64,000 bases of DNA. Source: CAVTZP01 sp963739245. GTDB lineage: Bacteria; Chloroflexota; Dehalococcoidia; Dehalococcoidales; BS750m-G39. The first letter of the stretch is position 1. Every line of letters begins with the position of its first letter. The notes under the pieces were generated by a model. That model worked only from the letters and a program-made list of their open reading frames with translations, did not search any database and was not told the origin of the DNA. A program made the translations under genes and the position numbers. The stretch is from positions 62,001 through 126,000 of the forward strand of contig CAVTZP010000004.1 of assembly GCA_963739245.1 (NCBI GenBank), written 5' to 3'. Shown here piece by piece: positions 16,437 through 24,127 of the stretch.

Positions 16437-17782
16437 TTGAGCGCTATTCCAGACCGCAGATGAAACGGATATGGTCGGACGAGAATAAGTTTGATAAGTG
16501 GCTCAAGGTGGAGATTGCCGTCTGTGAGGCATGGGCTGAGCTTGGCATTATTCCCCGGGAAGCGATACCCAAGATAAAGCTCGCCCGGCTTAACCTTAAA
16601 CGCATGGATGAGATTCTAAAACAGACTCACCATGATGTAACTGCCTTCCTTGGTGCGATGGCAGAGAGCGTGGGGGACGAATCTCGCTTTATCCACCTCG
16701 GTCTTACCTCCTCTGATGTGATGGATACTGCCTTGAGCTTGCAGCTAATTGAGTCGGCGGAGCTACTTGGTCAGGATATAAAGGAACTCGTCGCAGTACT
16801 GGCACAACAGGCAATAAAATATAAGTATACACCGATGATTGGCCGCACCCACGGGGTTCATGCCGAGCCAATTTCTTTTGGTTTTAAGCTGGCGCTATGG
16901 GTTGAGGAGATGAGGCGCAATTTGCAAAGGCTGGGTGAGGCCAAGAAAGCCGTCGCGGTCGGTAAGATTTCGGGAGCCGTTGGCACCTATGCTACCCTAT
17001 CCCCTGAGCTTGAGGAGAGGGCTTGTGTCAAGTTAGGGCTTGCCCCGGCGCCAATCTCAAGCCAGGTTTTGCAGCGCGACCGCCATGCCCAGTTCGTTAC
17101 CACTTTAGCTATAATTTCAAGCTCGCTGGAGAAGTTTGCCACCGAGATCAGGGCCTTGCAGCGAACTGAGACGCGGGAGGTGGAGGAGCCTTTTGAAGCC
17201 GGTCAGACCGGCTCCTCGGCTATGCCTCATAAGCGCAACCCGGAGCTCTGCGAGCGAATCTGCGGCTTAGCCCGGCTGGTGAGGGGCTATGCCCTGACCT
17301 CAATGGAAAACATCGCCCTGTGGCATGAGCGGGATATAAGCCATTCTTCCACGGAGCGGATTATATTGCCCGACTCCTGCCTGGTGGTAGATTACATCCT
17401 TAGCCTTTTCACCTCGGTAATGCAGGGGTTACAGGTCTATCCAAAGCAGATGAAGCGCAATATAGCGCTTACCAAGGGCCTGGTCTTCTCCCAGCGGGTA
17501 ATGCTCGCCCTTATTAATAAGGGCTTGAGCCGGCAGAAAGCCTATGAACTGGTGCAGCGCAGTGCCATGAAGGCGTGGCAGGGGAATAAGAGCTTCCTTA
17601 GCCTGCTCAAGGCTGACCCTGAGGTTACTGCCGTCCTGCCGGATAAAGAGCTGGAGCAGAACTTTGACGAGCAGTATTACCTGCGCTATATCGATGACAT
17701 CTTTAAGCGGCTGGGGTTGACCGAGGCGCAGTGGAAGGGGGAGATAGCCAAGCCGTCAGACCTGGCACCAAGAGCAATATAG
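16433..17782 (+). CDS. purB: Adenylosuccinate lyase
   Basis: Acts twice in purine synthesis: on SAICAR and on adenylosuccinate. 449 aa of the fumarase/aspartase superfamily. Active-site residues lie in IGRTHGVHAEPISFG and the signature loop GQTGSSAMPHKRNPE, with HERDISHSSTERIILPD downstream. It overlaps purE by four bases, and its stop overlaps the purC GTG by one base (TAGTG), so purE-purB-purC is a tight operon. Nothing unusual in length or motifs. Confidence 0.97.
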   Translation: MIERYSRPQMKRIWSDENKFDKWLKVEIAVCEAWAELGIIPREAIPKIKLARLNLKRMDEILKQTHHDVTAFLGAMAESVGDESRFIHLGLTSSDVMDTALSLQLIESAELLGQDIKELVAVLAQQAIKYKYTPMIGRTHGVHAEPISFGFKLALWVEEMRRNLQRLGEAKKAVAVGKISGAVGTYATLSPELEERACVKLGLAPAPISSQVLQRDRHAQFVTTLAIISSSLEKFATEIRALQRTETREVEEPFEAGQTGSSAMPHKRNPELCERICGLARLVRGYALTSMENIALWHERDISHSSTERIILPDSCLVVDYILSLFTSVMQGLQVYPKQMKRNIALTKGLVFSQRVMLALINKGLSRQKAYELVQRSAMKAWQGNKSFLSLLKADPEVTAVLPDKELEQNFDEQYYLRYIDDIFKRLGLTEAQWKGEIAKPSDLAPRAI

Positions 17783-18695
17783 TGAGCAGTGAGGTTTTGC
17801 TGAATACTGACTTGCCCTTACCATTGTTTATTCGGGGCAAGGTGCGTGATACCTATGACCTGGGCGAGCTGTTGCTAATTGTTGCCACTGACCGAATCTC
17901 AGCCTTTGATGTTGTCCTGCCCTGTGGCATCCCGAAAAAGGGCCTGGTGCTGAATAAACTCTCCGCCTTCTGGTTCAACCAGACCAGGGATCTGCTGCCC
18001 AACCATCTGGTAGAGATGGTGGATGATGTTCACCGCCTTGACGCTTATCTTCCGGCGGGGAGCCGCTTTGCCTATCCCTTCTTACCTTGCCGGGCGGTCG
18101 ATGGTGGTTAAAAAGGTCAAGCGTATCCCGGTGGAAAGCGTGGTGCGCGGCTATATCTCCGGGTCAGCCTGGGCAGAGTACAAGGAATGCGGCACCGTTT
18201 CCGGCTTGCCTTTGCCCAAGGGCTTAAAGGAGAGTCCAGGAGTTACCTGAACCCCTATTCACCCCAACCACCAAGGCGGAAACCGGCCATGACCTGCCGC
18301 TATCTATGGATGAGATGGGGGAGCTGGTGGGTAAAGGCATAGCCGAGGAGATGAGGCAGAAAAGCCTGGCTATCTATAGCTATGCCCGGGGGTACGCCGT
18401 AACCAGGGGCATAATTATCGCTGATACCAAGTTCGAGTTTGGGCTGGACGGCGATAGGCTTATACTGATTGATGAGCTACTGACCCCGGACTCGTCCCGC
18501 ATCTGGGATGCTGACCTCTATAAGGTTGGTCAGTCTCAACCTAGCTATGACAAGCAGCCAACCAGGGACTGGCTTACTGCTTCGGGGTGGAATAAAGAGC
18601 CCCCCGCCCCCATGCTGCCGCCAGAGGTCATTGAGGCTACCAGCAAAAGATACGAGCAGGCTTACCAGAGGCTGACGGGCAGGAAATTAAGGTAG
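17782..18695 (+). CDS. purC: SAICAR synthetase, broken by two frameshifts
   Basis: Catalyses ATP-dependent joining of CAIR and aspartate. Three reading frames make up one normal protein. Frame 1 from GTG 17782 gives FIRGKVRDTYDLGELLLIVATD and runs to AYPFLPC. Near 18077-18083 an extra base shifts to LAGRSMVVKKVKRIPVESVV and RGYISGSAWAEYK, ending KGLKES. Near 18238-18242 an extra base shifts again to ELPEPLFTPTTKAETGHD and then TKFEFGLDG and DELLTPDSSRIWDAD. Each piece keeps full conservation, so sequence errors are likelier than a pseudogene, since the rest of the purine operon is intact. Confidence 0.88.
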
Positions 18696-18705
18696 GATTT
18701 TGGGG

Positions 18706-18984
18706 TTAGCTTATTGCTGGAACAAGAAGGAATACGGCGCTAATGGTTAGCCCCAGTAACATCAGACAGCCTATAACTGTGGCTACCTTTAGGTATGCCT
18801 TGCCAAGCTCACTCTTATCTTGAGAGAGACCGATTATCCCTCCGTAAATAGAGAAGACGGCACAAGTAGCGGCAGTTCCCCATAGGATGCCACTCACTAT
18901 CGAGCCAAGATGCCAAAAATGGGATAAAAATAGTGATATCCCTACCAGGCTTACCGTATATGTTACTATAGTCATCTTCTTCAT
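18706..18984 (-). CDS. Small membrane protein, unknown
   Basis: 92 aa with three predicted membrane helices (residues about 6-25, 29-50 and 66-90) and a short cytoplasmic loop SQDKSELGKAYLK between the second and third. No recognised domain. A good ribosome site (GGAGG) lies before the ATG in GGGTAAAGATG context. It is convergent with purC and lies upstream-adjacent to hisB on the same strand, 58 bases away. Function unknown. Confidence 0.6.
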   Translation of the reverse strand: MKKMTIVTYTVSLVGISLFLSHFWHLGSIVSGILWGTAATCAVFSIYGGIIGLSQDKSELGKAYLKVATVIGCLMLLGLTISAVFLLVPAIS

Positions 18985-19042
18985 CTTTACCCTCCTTATA
19001 GAATTTGAAGCAAGACTGGAGATTCTCTTAAGGTATCAGCCC

Positions 19043-19636
19043 CTAACCCTCCAGCAAGCCTTTGGTGCTGGGCAGTTCGCCGGAAATACGCTGGTCAATC
19101 GCCGTCGCCATATCCAGGGCTCTGCCTAAGGCTTTAAACAGGGCTTCCGCTTTGTGATGGTCATTGGTGCCGTATAGAACCTTAGCATGAAGGTTGAGTC
19201 TGGCTTCAATGGCCAGGGACTCAAGGAAGTGGCGGATGAGGTCGGGAGGAAAGCCAGCCATATCATTATCGCTAAAGGACAGCTCTAATATGGTGTATCC
19301 CCGCCCGCTGATGTCCACGGCTACCATAGCCAGGGCATCATCCATGGGCACGGTAGCATCGCCCATTCGGACAATGCTCCGCTTTTCCCCCAGGGCTTCA
19401 CCGAAGGCTTTGCCCAAACAGATGGCAACATCCTCGATCAGATGGTGCTGGTCATCACCGGTGGCGGAGATCTTTAAATCAAACCTTCCGTGCTGGGCAA
19501 GCTGAGACAAGAGGTGGTCAAACATCTTAATTCTGGTGTTTATCTCCCACTTACCGCTACCGTCAAGGTTAAGCTCCAGGCTGATGTTGGTCTCTTTGGT
19601 CCCTCTTTTGACAATGGCTTTCCTTGGTTTCATCAC
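19043..19636 (-). CDS. hisB: Imidazoleglycerol-phosphate dehydratase
   Basis: Sixth step of histidine synthesis. Monofunctional 197-aa form without the phosphatase domain. Metal-binding His clusters are present: FDHLLSQLAQHGRFDL, DDQHHLIEDVAICLGKA, SFSDNDMAGFPPDLIRHFLESL, and the duplicate HAKVLYGTNDHHKAEALFKALG. It follows hisC on the same strand, but 185 bases away with repeat B in between, so it may be cotranscribed with or separate from hisC. No dedicated promoter is evident. Confidence 0.96.
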   Translation of the reverse strand: MMKPRKAIVKRGTKETNISLELNLDGSGKWEINTRIKMFDHLLSQLAQHGRFDLKISATGDDQHHLIEDVAICLGKAFGEALGEKRSIVRMGDATVPMDDALAMVAVDISGRGYTILELSFSDNDMAGFPPDLIRHFLESLAIEARLNLHAKVLYGTNDHHKAEALFKALGRALDMATAIDQRISGELPSTKGLLEG

Positions 19637-19679
19637 CGCTTCTCCACCCCTAGTTTAACATATTTTAGATTATTTATTA

Positions 19680-19817
19680 ACCCCTCACCCTTTTATCCCT
19701 CTCCCCTTGGCAAGGGGAGAGGGAAGAGAAGAAAGAGGGGCTAACGCCCCTCTTAGATACCCCGTTAATTTAGTCTCCTTCAAAGTGGGAGAGATTTAGA
19801 GAGGGGGCGAAGTCCCC
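19680..19817. repeat. Interspersed palindromic repeat, copy B
   Basis: Between hisC and hisB. The first half (CCCCTCACCC...CTCCCCTTGGCAAGGGGAG...AGAAAGAGGGGCTAACGCCCCTCTTAGA) matches the first half of copy C at 25428-25510 almost base for base. The second half (GAGAGGGGGCGAAGTCCCCTCTC) is a hairpin of the second module type. Non-coding. Confidence 0.75.
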
Positions 19818-19821
19818 TCTC

Positions 19822-20916
19822 TTACTTAACAATCTCTTTTAGTGCCTTGAGCAGGACATCGGTTTGCTCGGGTTTGCCCACGCTAATGCGAAGGGAGTTT
19901 CGCAGGAGTGGCAGGTCAAAGTAACGGATTAGTATCCCCCTATTTTGCAATTCTTGCTGGATTTGGCTTGCTTTGCCATTGAGGACGTGACAGAAAATAA
20001 AATTGGCTTTAGAGGGGAAGGGTTTTAACCACTCAAGCTTCTTTAGCTCGCCAAACAGCCTTTCTCTCTCGGCGAGGATAGCCTTTACATTATTCTTCAG
20101 ATAATCAATGTCTTTTATAGATTCTCTCACCGCAATCAGGGCAGCGACATTTACACTGTAGGGTAGCTTGATTTTCAGTAGATACCCAGCAATTTGGGGT
20201 GGGAGAATACCATAGCCAACTCTCAGACCGGCCAGCCCCGCCCATTTGCTGAATGTGCGCAAGACCATCAGGTTCTTATACTGGGTAACTAGCGGGGTAG
20301 TGGTTTCACCACTGAATTCAACGTAGGCTTCATCGGCTAGCAGCGGCACCCCGGTATCCAATAGCTCCAGTACATCCTGCCTTGAAGTGAGTGTTCCCGT
20401 GGGGTTATTGGGGTTGGCTAAAACTATTAGTTTGGTTTTTTTGCTTATAGCCTTTTTTACTGCAGTGACATCGATGGCGTAATTTTCATCCCTTGGTACC
20501 TCAACCAGATTGCCATTGCATAGTTTAGTAGCGAAACGAAATATATCAAAGGTAGGCACGCAACTTATCACCTCATCCCCAGGAGCGACAAATAAGCGTA
20601 GAATAAGGTCTATAAGCTGGTCACTGCCATTGCCGCCGACAATATGCTCAGCATCAACACCGGTATAGCCTTGTAGCAGCTTTCTGAGTTCTGTTTGGTC
20701 GGCATCAGGGTAGACACTGAAGTATAGATAGCTGCCCAGGGCCTGTTTTACCCTTGGTGAGCAACCATAGGGGTTCTCGTTGGTGTCCAGCTTAATAATG
20801 CCATCCACCGGAACCTTAACCTGCTTGGCCACAGTCTCCGGTGACTTACCAGGAACATAACCGCCAAAAGCCGTCAAATCTGACCGTATTAATTTCTCTA
20901 TTCCGTCTTCCGACAT
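19822..20916 (-). CDS. hisC: Histidinol-phosphate aminotransferase (HisC, copy 1)
   Basis: PLP aminotransferase of fold type I acting on histidinol-phosphate; many HisC enzymes also transaminate phenylpyruvate and hydroxyphenylpyruvate. 364 aa. Conserved LDTNENPYGCSPRV, NPNNPTGTLTSRQDVL, ADEAYVEF and the PLP lysine in RTFSKWAGLAGLRVGYG. The C-terminal Arg that binds substrate phosphate is in SLRISVGKPE. It has its own promoter and a leader peptide with Tyr/Phe-rich codons plus one His, which argues for a shared role in aromatic amino acid synthesis. A close paralogue is at 43624-44718. Confidence 0.94.
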   Translation of the reverse strand: MSEDGIEKLIRSDLTAFGGYVPGKSPETVAKQVKVPVDGIIKLDTNENPYGCSPRVKQALGSYLYFSVYPDADQTELRKLLQGYTGVDAEHIVGGNGSDQLIDLILRLFVAPGDEVISCVPTFDIFRFATKLCNGNLVEVPRDENYAIDVTAVKKAISKKTKLIVLANPNNPTGTLTSRQDVLELLDTGVPLLADEAYVEFSGETTTPLVTQYKNLMVLRTFSKWAGLAGLRVGYGILPPQIAGYLLKIKLPYSVNVAALIAVRESIKDIDYLKNNVKAILAERERLFGELKKLEWLKPFPSKANFIFCHVLNGKASQIQQELQNRGILIRYFDLPLLRNSLRISVGKPEQTDVLLKALKEIVK

Positions 20917-20946
20917 TCCCTTTATCTCCCTTTCTATATCCTTAAT

Positions 20947-20972
20947 AAATAAAATTCCCTCCGCTTGGAGGG
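20947..20972 (-). terminator. Intrinsic terminator of the hisC attenuator
   Basis: Minus-strand CCCTCC-AAGC-GGAGGG (6-bp GC-rich stem, 4-base loop) followed by AATTTTATTT. The tail is interrupted by A, so it is weaker than the ilv one. It lies 40 bases before the hisC start. Its 5' arm and loop are complementary to an upstream strand (21031-21041), which makes it conditional. Confidence 0.7.
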
Positions 20973-21054
20973 TTCTTTCTAAGTTTTTTAATTTGTTTCC
21001 GGTTAATCTATCTACATTATTATATAATTGCCCCCCAAGCGCACCTTATGCGCT
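20957..21054 (-). promoter_or_regulatory. Attenuator RNA of hisC (hairpin 1:2, antiterminator 2:3)
   Basis: Three alternative pairings are visible on the minus strand. 1:2 is AGCGCA/TGCGCT with a 5-base loop (21038-21054). 2:3 is CGCTTGGGGGG (21041-21031) with CCCTCCAAGCG (20972-20962), 11 pairs including one G-T. 3:4 is the terminator. The leader-peptide stop abuts strand 1. An 11-base complement over a 58-base AT-rich gap is unlikely by chance. The order follows trp/his-type attenuators; which stall sites favour 2:3 cannot be settled by eye. Confidence 0.72.
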
Positions 21055-21109
21055 AGGTAAACATGAAATATGTATAATAATTATGGGAGGCAGTGTAAAT
21101 CAACATCAT
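21053..21109 (-). CDS. hisC leader peptide, Tyr/Phe-rich (18 aa)
   Basis: Short ORF encoding MMLIYTASHNYYTYFMFT with a TAG stop at the foot of hairpin 1:2. Seven of the 18 residues are Tyr, Phe or His (Y5, H9, Y11, Y12, Y14, F15, F17), concentrated in the last eight codons. It begins about 13 bases after the predicted transcription start, without a clear ribosome site. By analogy with phe, his and trp leaders it would sense charged tRNA-Tyr/Phe and control hisC. Its existence as a translated peptide is inferred. Confidence 0.7.
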   Translation of the reverse strand: MMLIYTASHNYYTYFMFT

Positions 21110-21129
21110 ATATTCAACCCAGCGAATTG

Positions 21130-21158
21130 ACTTTAACATAAGGAGTATAATTTGTCAA
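21130..21158 (-). promoter_or_regulatory. Promoter of the hisC leader
   Basis: Minus-strand TTGACA, 17-base spacer, TAAAGT. Perfect -35 and a 4/6 -10, located just after the hisD stop codon, so hisC can be transcribed apart from the hisZ-hisG-hisD genes upstream. Confidence 0.75.
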
Positions 21159-21162
21159 TGGC

Positions 21163-22446
21163 TTATCTCAAATGTGTGTCTAGTCGCCTCTCCACCGCCC
21201 GGGCATGAGCTTCCAGCCCCTCGGCTCTAGCCATGGTGACTGCGGCTTTACCCAGTTTCAGCAAACTAGCCTCATCCACATTAACCAGGTTTATAAGCTT
21301 GATAAAGTCAAGTATGTTGAGTGGTGAGCTGAACCGGGCGGTAGCCCCGGTAGGCAGAACGTGGCTCGGTCCAACCACATAATCACTCAAAGCCACTGTT
21401 GAGTTTTCCCCGATGGCGATGCATCCGGCGTTGGCTATCCGTTTCACATAGCCGTCAGCCCCCTTTATCATTAAATAGAGGTGCTCCGGGGCGTAGAGGT
21501 TGGCTAATTCTATAGCCTCATCTGCATTAGCCACTACCGCTATCACCCCCCGCTTCTGTAGTGATTCACTGGCGATGGCTTGGCGCCCCAGGTCTTTTAA
21601 CTCGCGCTCCACCTCTTGGTTAACCTCTTTAGCTAGCCTTCGTGAGGTGGTTATCAGGATGGCTGAGGCTAGTGGGTCATGCTCCGCCTGGGCTAAAAGG
21701 TCGGCAGCACAATAGTCGGGGTTAGCTGTTTCATCGGCGATGATTAACACCTCACTTGGCCCATAAAGACCGTCAATGCCAACTACTCCATAGAGCAGTT
21801 TCTTGGCTAAGGTGATGTAAATGTTACCTGGGCCGTAAACCTTGTCTACTCTGGGAACGGACTCGGTGCCAAAGGCAAGGGCGGCGATTGCCTGGGCGCC
21901 ACCAACCGAGAAGATGCGGTCAACCTGGGCAATATCGGCAGCGACCAGTGTTGGTGGCGGAATAGCGCCGCTGGCTCTCGGTGGTGTCGCCAGAATAACC
22001 TCCCTGACCCCGGCAACGCGAGCCGGGATTGCCGTCATCAGCACCGTGGAGGGGTAATAGGCAGTTCCGCCGGGGGCATAAACGCCGACCCGTTCCAGCG
22101 GGCGTATTAGCTGGCCTGAGCCTGGTGAGGCGATGCGCCAGATACGGCGTTTTTGCCCGAGGTGAAAGGAGCGTATTCGGCGCGCCGCTAGTTTGAGGGC
22201 AGATACCAGCTCCTTGTCGACCTCGCGGTAGGCACTGGCTATCTGCTTTTTATTTACCTCCAGCGAGGTGAGTTTCACCCCATCAAACCTCTGGGTGTAG
22301 TCAAGGAGGGCGGCATCGCCTCTGCGGCGCACCTCATCAATTATCTGCCTAACCACCTGTTCTCGGTCATCACCACCAAACACCTCTCTCGGGGCTTGTC
22401 GGGAAAGTATTGATTTTGCTGACTTGAAACCTTCAATAATTCTCAA
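21163..22446 (-). CDS. hisD: Histidinol dehydrogenase
   Basis: Zn2+-dependent enzyme that oxidises histidinol twice with NAD+ to give histidine. 427 aa, normal. The fold markers YVPGGTAYYPSTVLM, VGGAQAIAALAFGTESV, YGPGNIYITLAKKLLYG and the Zn-ligand segment DLLAQAEHDPLASAILIT are intact, as is the C-terminal SDYVVGPSHVLPTGATARF with the catalytic His. It starts two bases after the hisG stop, so the two are coupled. Confidence 0.97.
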   Translation of the reverse strand: MRIIEGFKSAKSILSRQAPREVFGGDDREQVVRQIIDEVRRRGDAALLDYTQRFDGVKLTSLEVNKKQIASAYREVDKELVSALKLAARRIRSFHLGQKRRIWRIASPGSGQLIRPLERVGVYAPGGTAYYPSTVLMTAIPARVAGVREVILATPPRASGAIPPPTLVAADIAQVDRIFSVGGAQAIAALAFGTESVPRVDKVYGPGNIYITLAKKLLYGVVGIDGLYGPSEVLIIADETANPDYCAADLLAQAEHDPLASAILITTSRRLAKEVNQEVERELKDLGRQAIASESLQKRGVIAVVANADEAIELANLYAPEHLYLMIKGADGYVKRIANAGCIAIGENSTVALSDYVVGPSHVLPTGATARFSSPLNILDFIKLINLVNVDEASLLKLGKAAVTMARAEGLEAHARAVERRLDTHLR

Positions 22447-22447
22447 T

Positions 22448-23867
22448 TTAGATTTCCCTTGCTGCTGTTTGCAGCTTTTTAATAATTGACTCTATCCTTT
22501 TCTGCTTAGCTGGGCTTGACGCCCGTTTGGTATTGCCAATGAGGCAGGCTGAGGACTGGAAAAGGGTGTCAATAATCTTCAGGTTATGTCTGGCTATTGT
22601 TCGCCCGGTCTGGGCATTCTCAATCAGCAGGTCGGCATCCTCAGGCAGGAAGGCTTCGCTAGCCCCCCAGGTGGGAATTACCCGGTATAAGCCCAGGTGA
22701 TTATCCCTGGCGTACTTGTCAGCGATGTTGACATACTCTGAGGCTACCCTAAGTGGCACCGCCCGCTTGGCATTGAACTCCCTCAGGCCGTTGACATCAC
22801 TTATAGATAAGTCCTTGCTTACCACTGCCACTATTTTAACACCGCCCAGCTTCAGGTCAATAAGCTCGGTCACCGGGCTGGAGGGGAACTGATAAAGGTG
22901 CTCCATAAGCCAGTCCCGGCCGCTAATAGCCAGGTCAAAATTGCCATTGGCTACCTGCGATGGCATATCCTGAGGTCTAATCACCTTGATGGCGACGCCG
23001 GGTAGGGTGGTAGTTGGCCGGCGGTTTCCCGCTGGTGATGGGTAATCGTCAATGTGGATGCCGGCTTTACTTAGCAGGCGAAGGGCATGCAGTTGCTGAT
23101 GCCCGTCGGGTAAGGCAAACCAGACTATATTCTCCGATGGGGTGTATCGGTGGTGTTGACGAGCAATCTCCGGCTTTGTTGCTGTATTCAAAGCGTTAGC
23201 TTGCTCTTGCACCGACGCTTTATCATAGAGAGGATTTAGAACCTCATCCATGTCTTTGGCTTCCCAGCTACTTCTATTAGCGATTAAACAGGCGCTAACA
23301 TTGAGGACTTTACTTACCGGCGCTAGCCCATAGCTGACGAGTTCTTCTATCGGTGCCCGAGACCAGGGCTAAATCGGCGTTTTCTGGGGGATAAGCCTCG
23401 GCCGCCCCCCAAAGAGGGAAGATGCTGAACCGCCTCAGCCGGAGGTTTAAGGCAAAGGACTCAGCCAGGTTGGGATACTCGCTGGCAATGCGGATAATGC
23501 TCGGCTTGGTCCTCAGTTCTTCTATCGTAGATATCCCATCAGGGCTGCCAGCAGCGTAAATGGCACCGTCTCCGTAGCCTAGATTTCTTACCTTGAGCAG
23601 GGCACTGCTGGGGTACTTTGCCATAAGCTCCTCAATCCAGTCTGAGCCACAAATACCAAGGTCATAGTTGCCGATTGCTATCTGGATGGGGATATCCCGT
23701 TCATGGAACACCGTGGCATGGAGGTTGGGAAAGCTTTCGGAGCTAATCCGGTAGAGGCGTGTTTTTTCCTGGTAGCCGGCAAGTCCCCAGCCCGCTTTTT
23801 TAAGGCGGGCGGCGGTCTCAGCTAAAAGGCGACCCTTAGGTAGCGCCACTTTTATCTGTTTATCCAC
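22448..23867 (-). CDS. hisG: ATP phosphoribosyltransferase, tandem-duplicated HisG, frameshifted
   Basis: First step of histidine synthesis, ATP plus PRPP. Two frames join near 23349-23350, where one extra base follows SGTD; corrected, the protein is about 470 aa with two HisG-like modules. Module 1 (from 23867) has the canonical start VALPKGRLLAETAARLKKAG but a degenerate PRPP loop (ALVSGTDEELVSYG). Module 2 starts WFALPDGHQQLHALRLLSKAG, which is degenerate, but keeps ENAQTGRTIARHNL, a normal PRPP-loop pattern. It needs a HisZ partner, which is encoded upstream. The frameshift is probably a sequence error because homology continues without loss. Confidence 0.85.
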
Positions 23868-23923
23868 CCCATCACCCCTTTAAGGCACTTTGGTTACAAA
23901 GTGCCTTCTGCTCTTAAATTAGA

Positions 23924-24127
23924 CTAGTCTATTTTGCATTTCTTCTTGACCGCTCTCTCTAGAGGAGCAAAGTCAGACTTCATTATCAGTTCCAGGTAGC
24001 TTATGCCTTGTGATTCAATCCATTCCAGATGCTCCGGGGGCTTATCCGACGTCTTCATTATGTGGATACACATATCATGACTGGAGCTGGTAATATAGTC
24101 CATGCATATCGGGCATTTGTACCTCAT
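23924..24127 (-). CDS. Small C2H2-type zinc-finger-like protein (copy 1)
   Basis: 67 aa. Begins MRYKCPICMDYITSSSHDM and continues IHIMKTSDKPPEHLEWIESQGISYLELIM; the Cys-x2-Cys and spaced His residues could bind one zinc. It overlaps the end of hisZ by four bases (ATGA) and precedes hisG, so it is made within the histidine operon. A clear paralogue lies after coxL at 55665-55883, sharing the CPxC, H-x3-T/G-D-K-x2-H and W-x3-S/Q-G-x2-Y-x-E-L pattern. No function is known to me. Confidence 0.75.
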   Translation of the reverse strand: MRYKCPICMDYITSSSHDMCIHIMKTSDKPPEHLEWIESQGISYLELIMKSDFAPLERAVKKKCKID

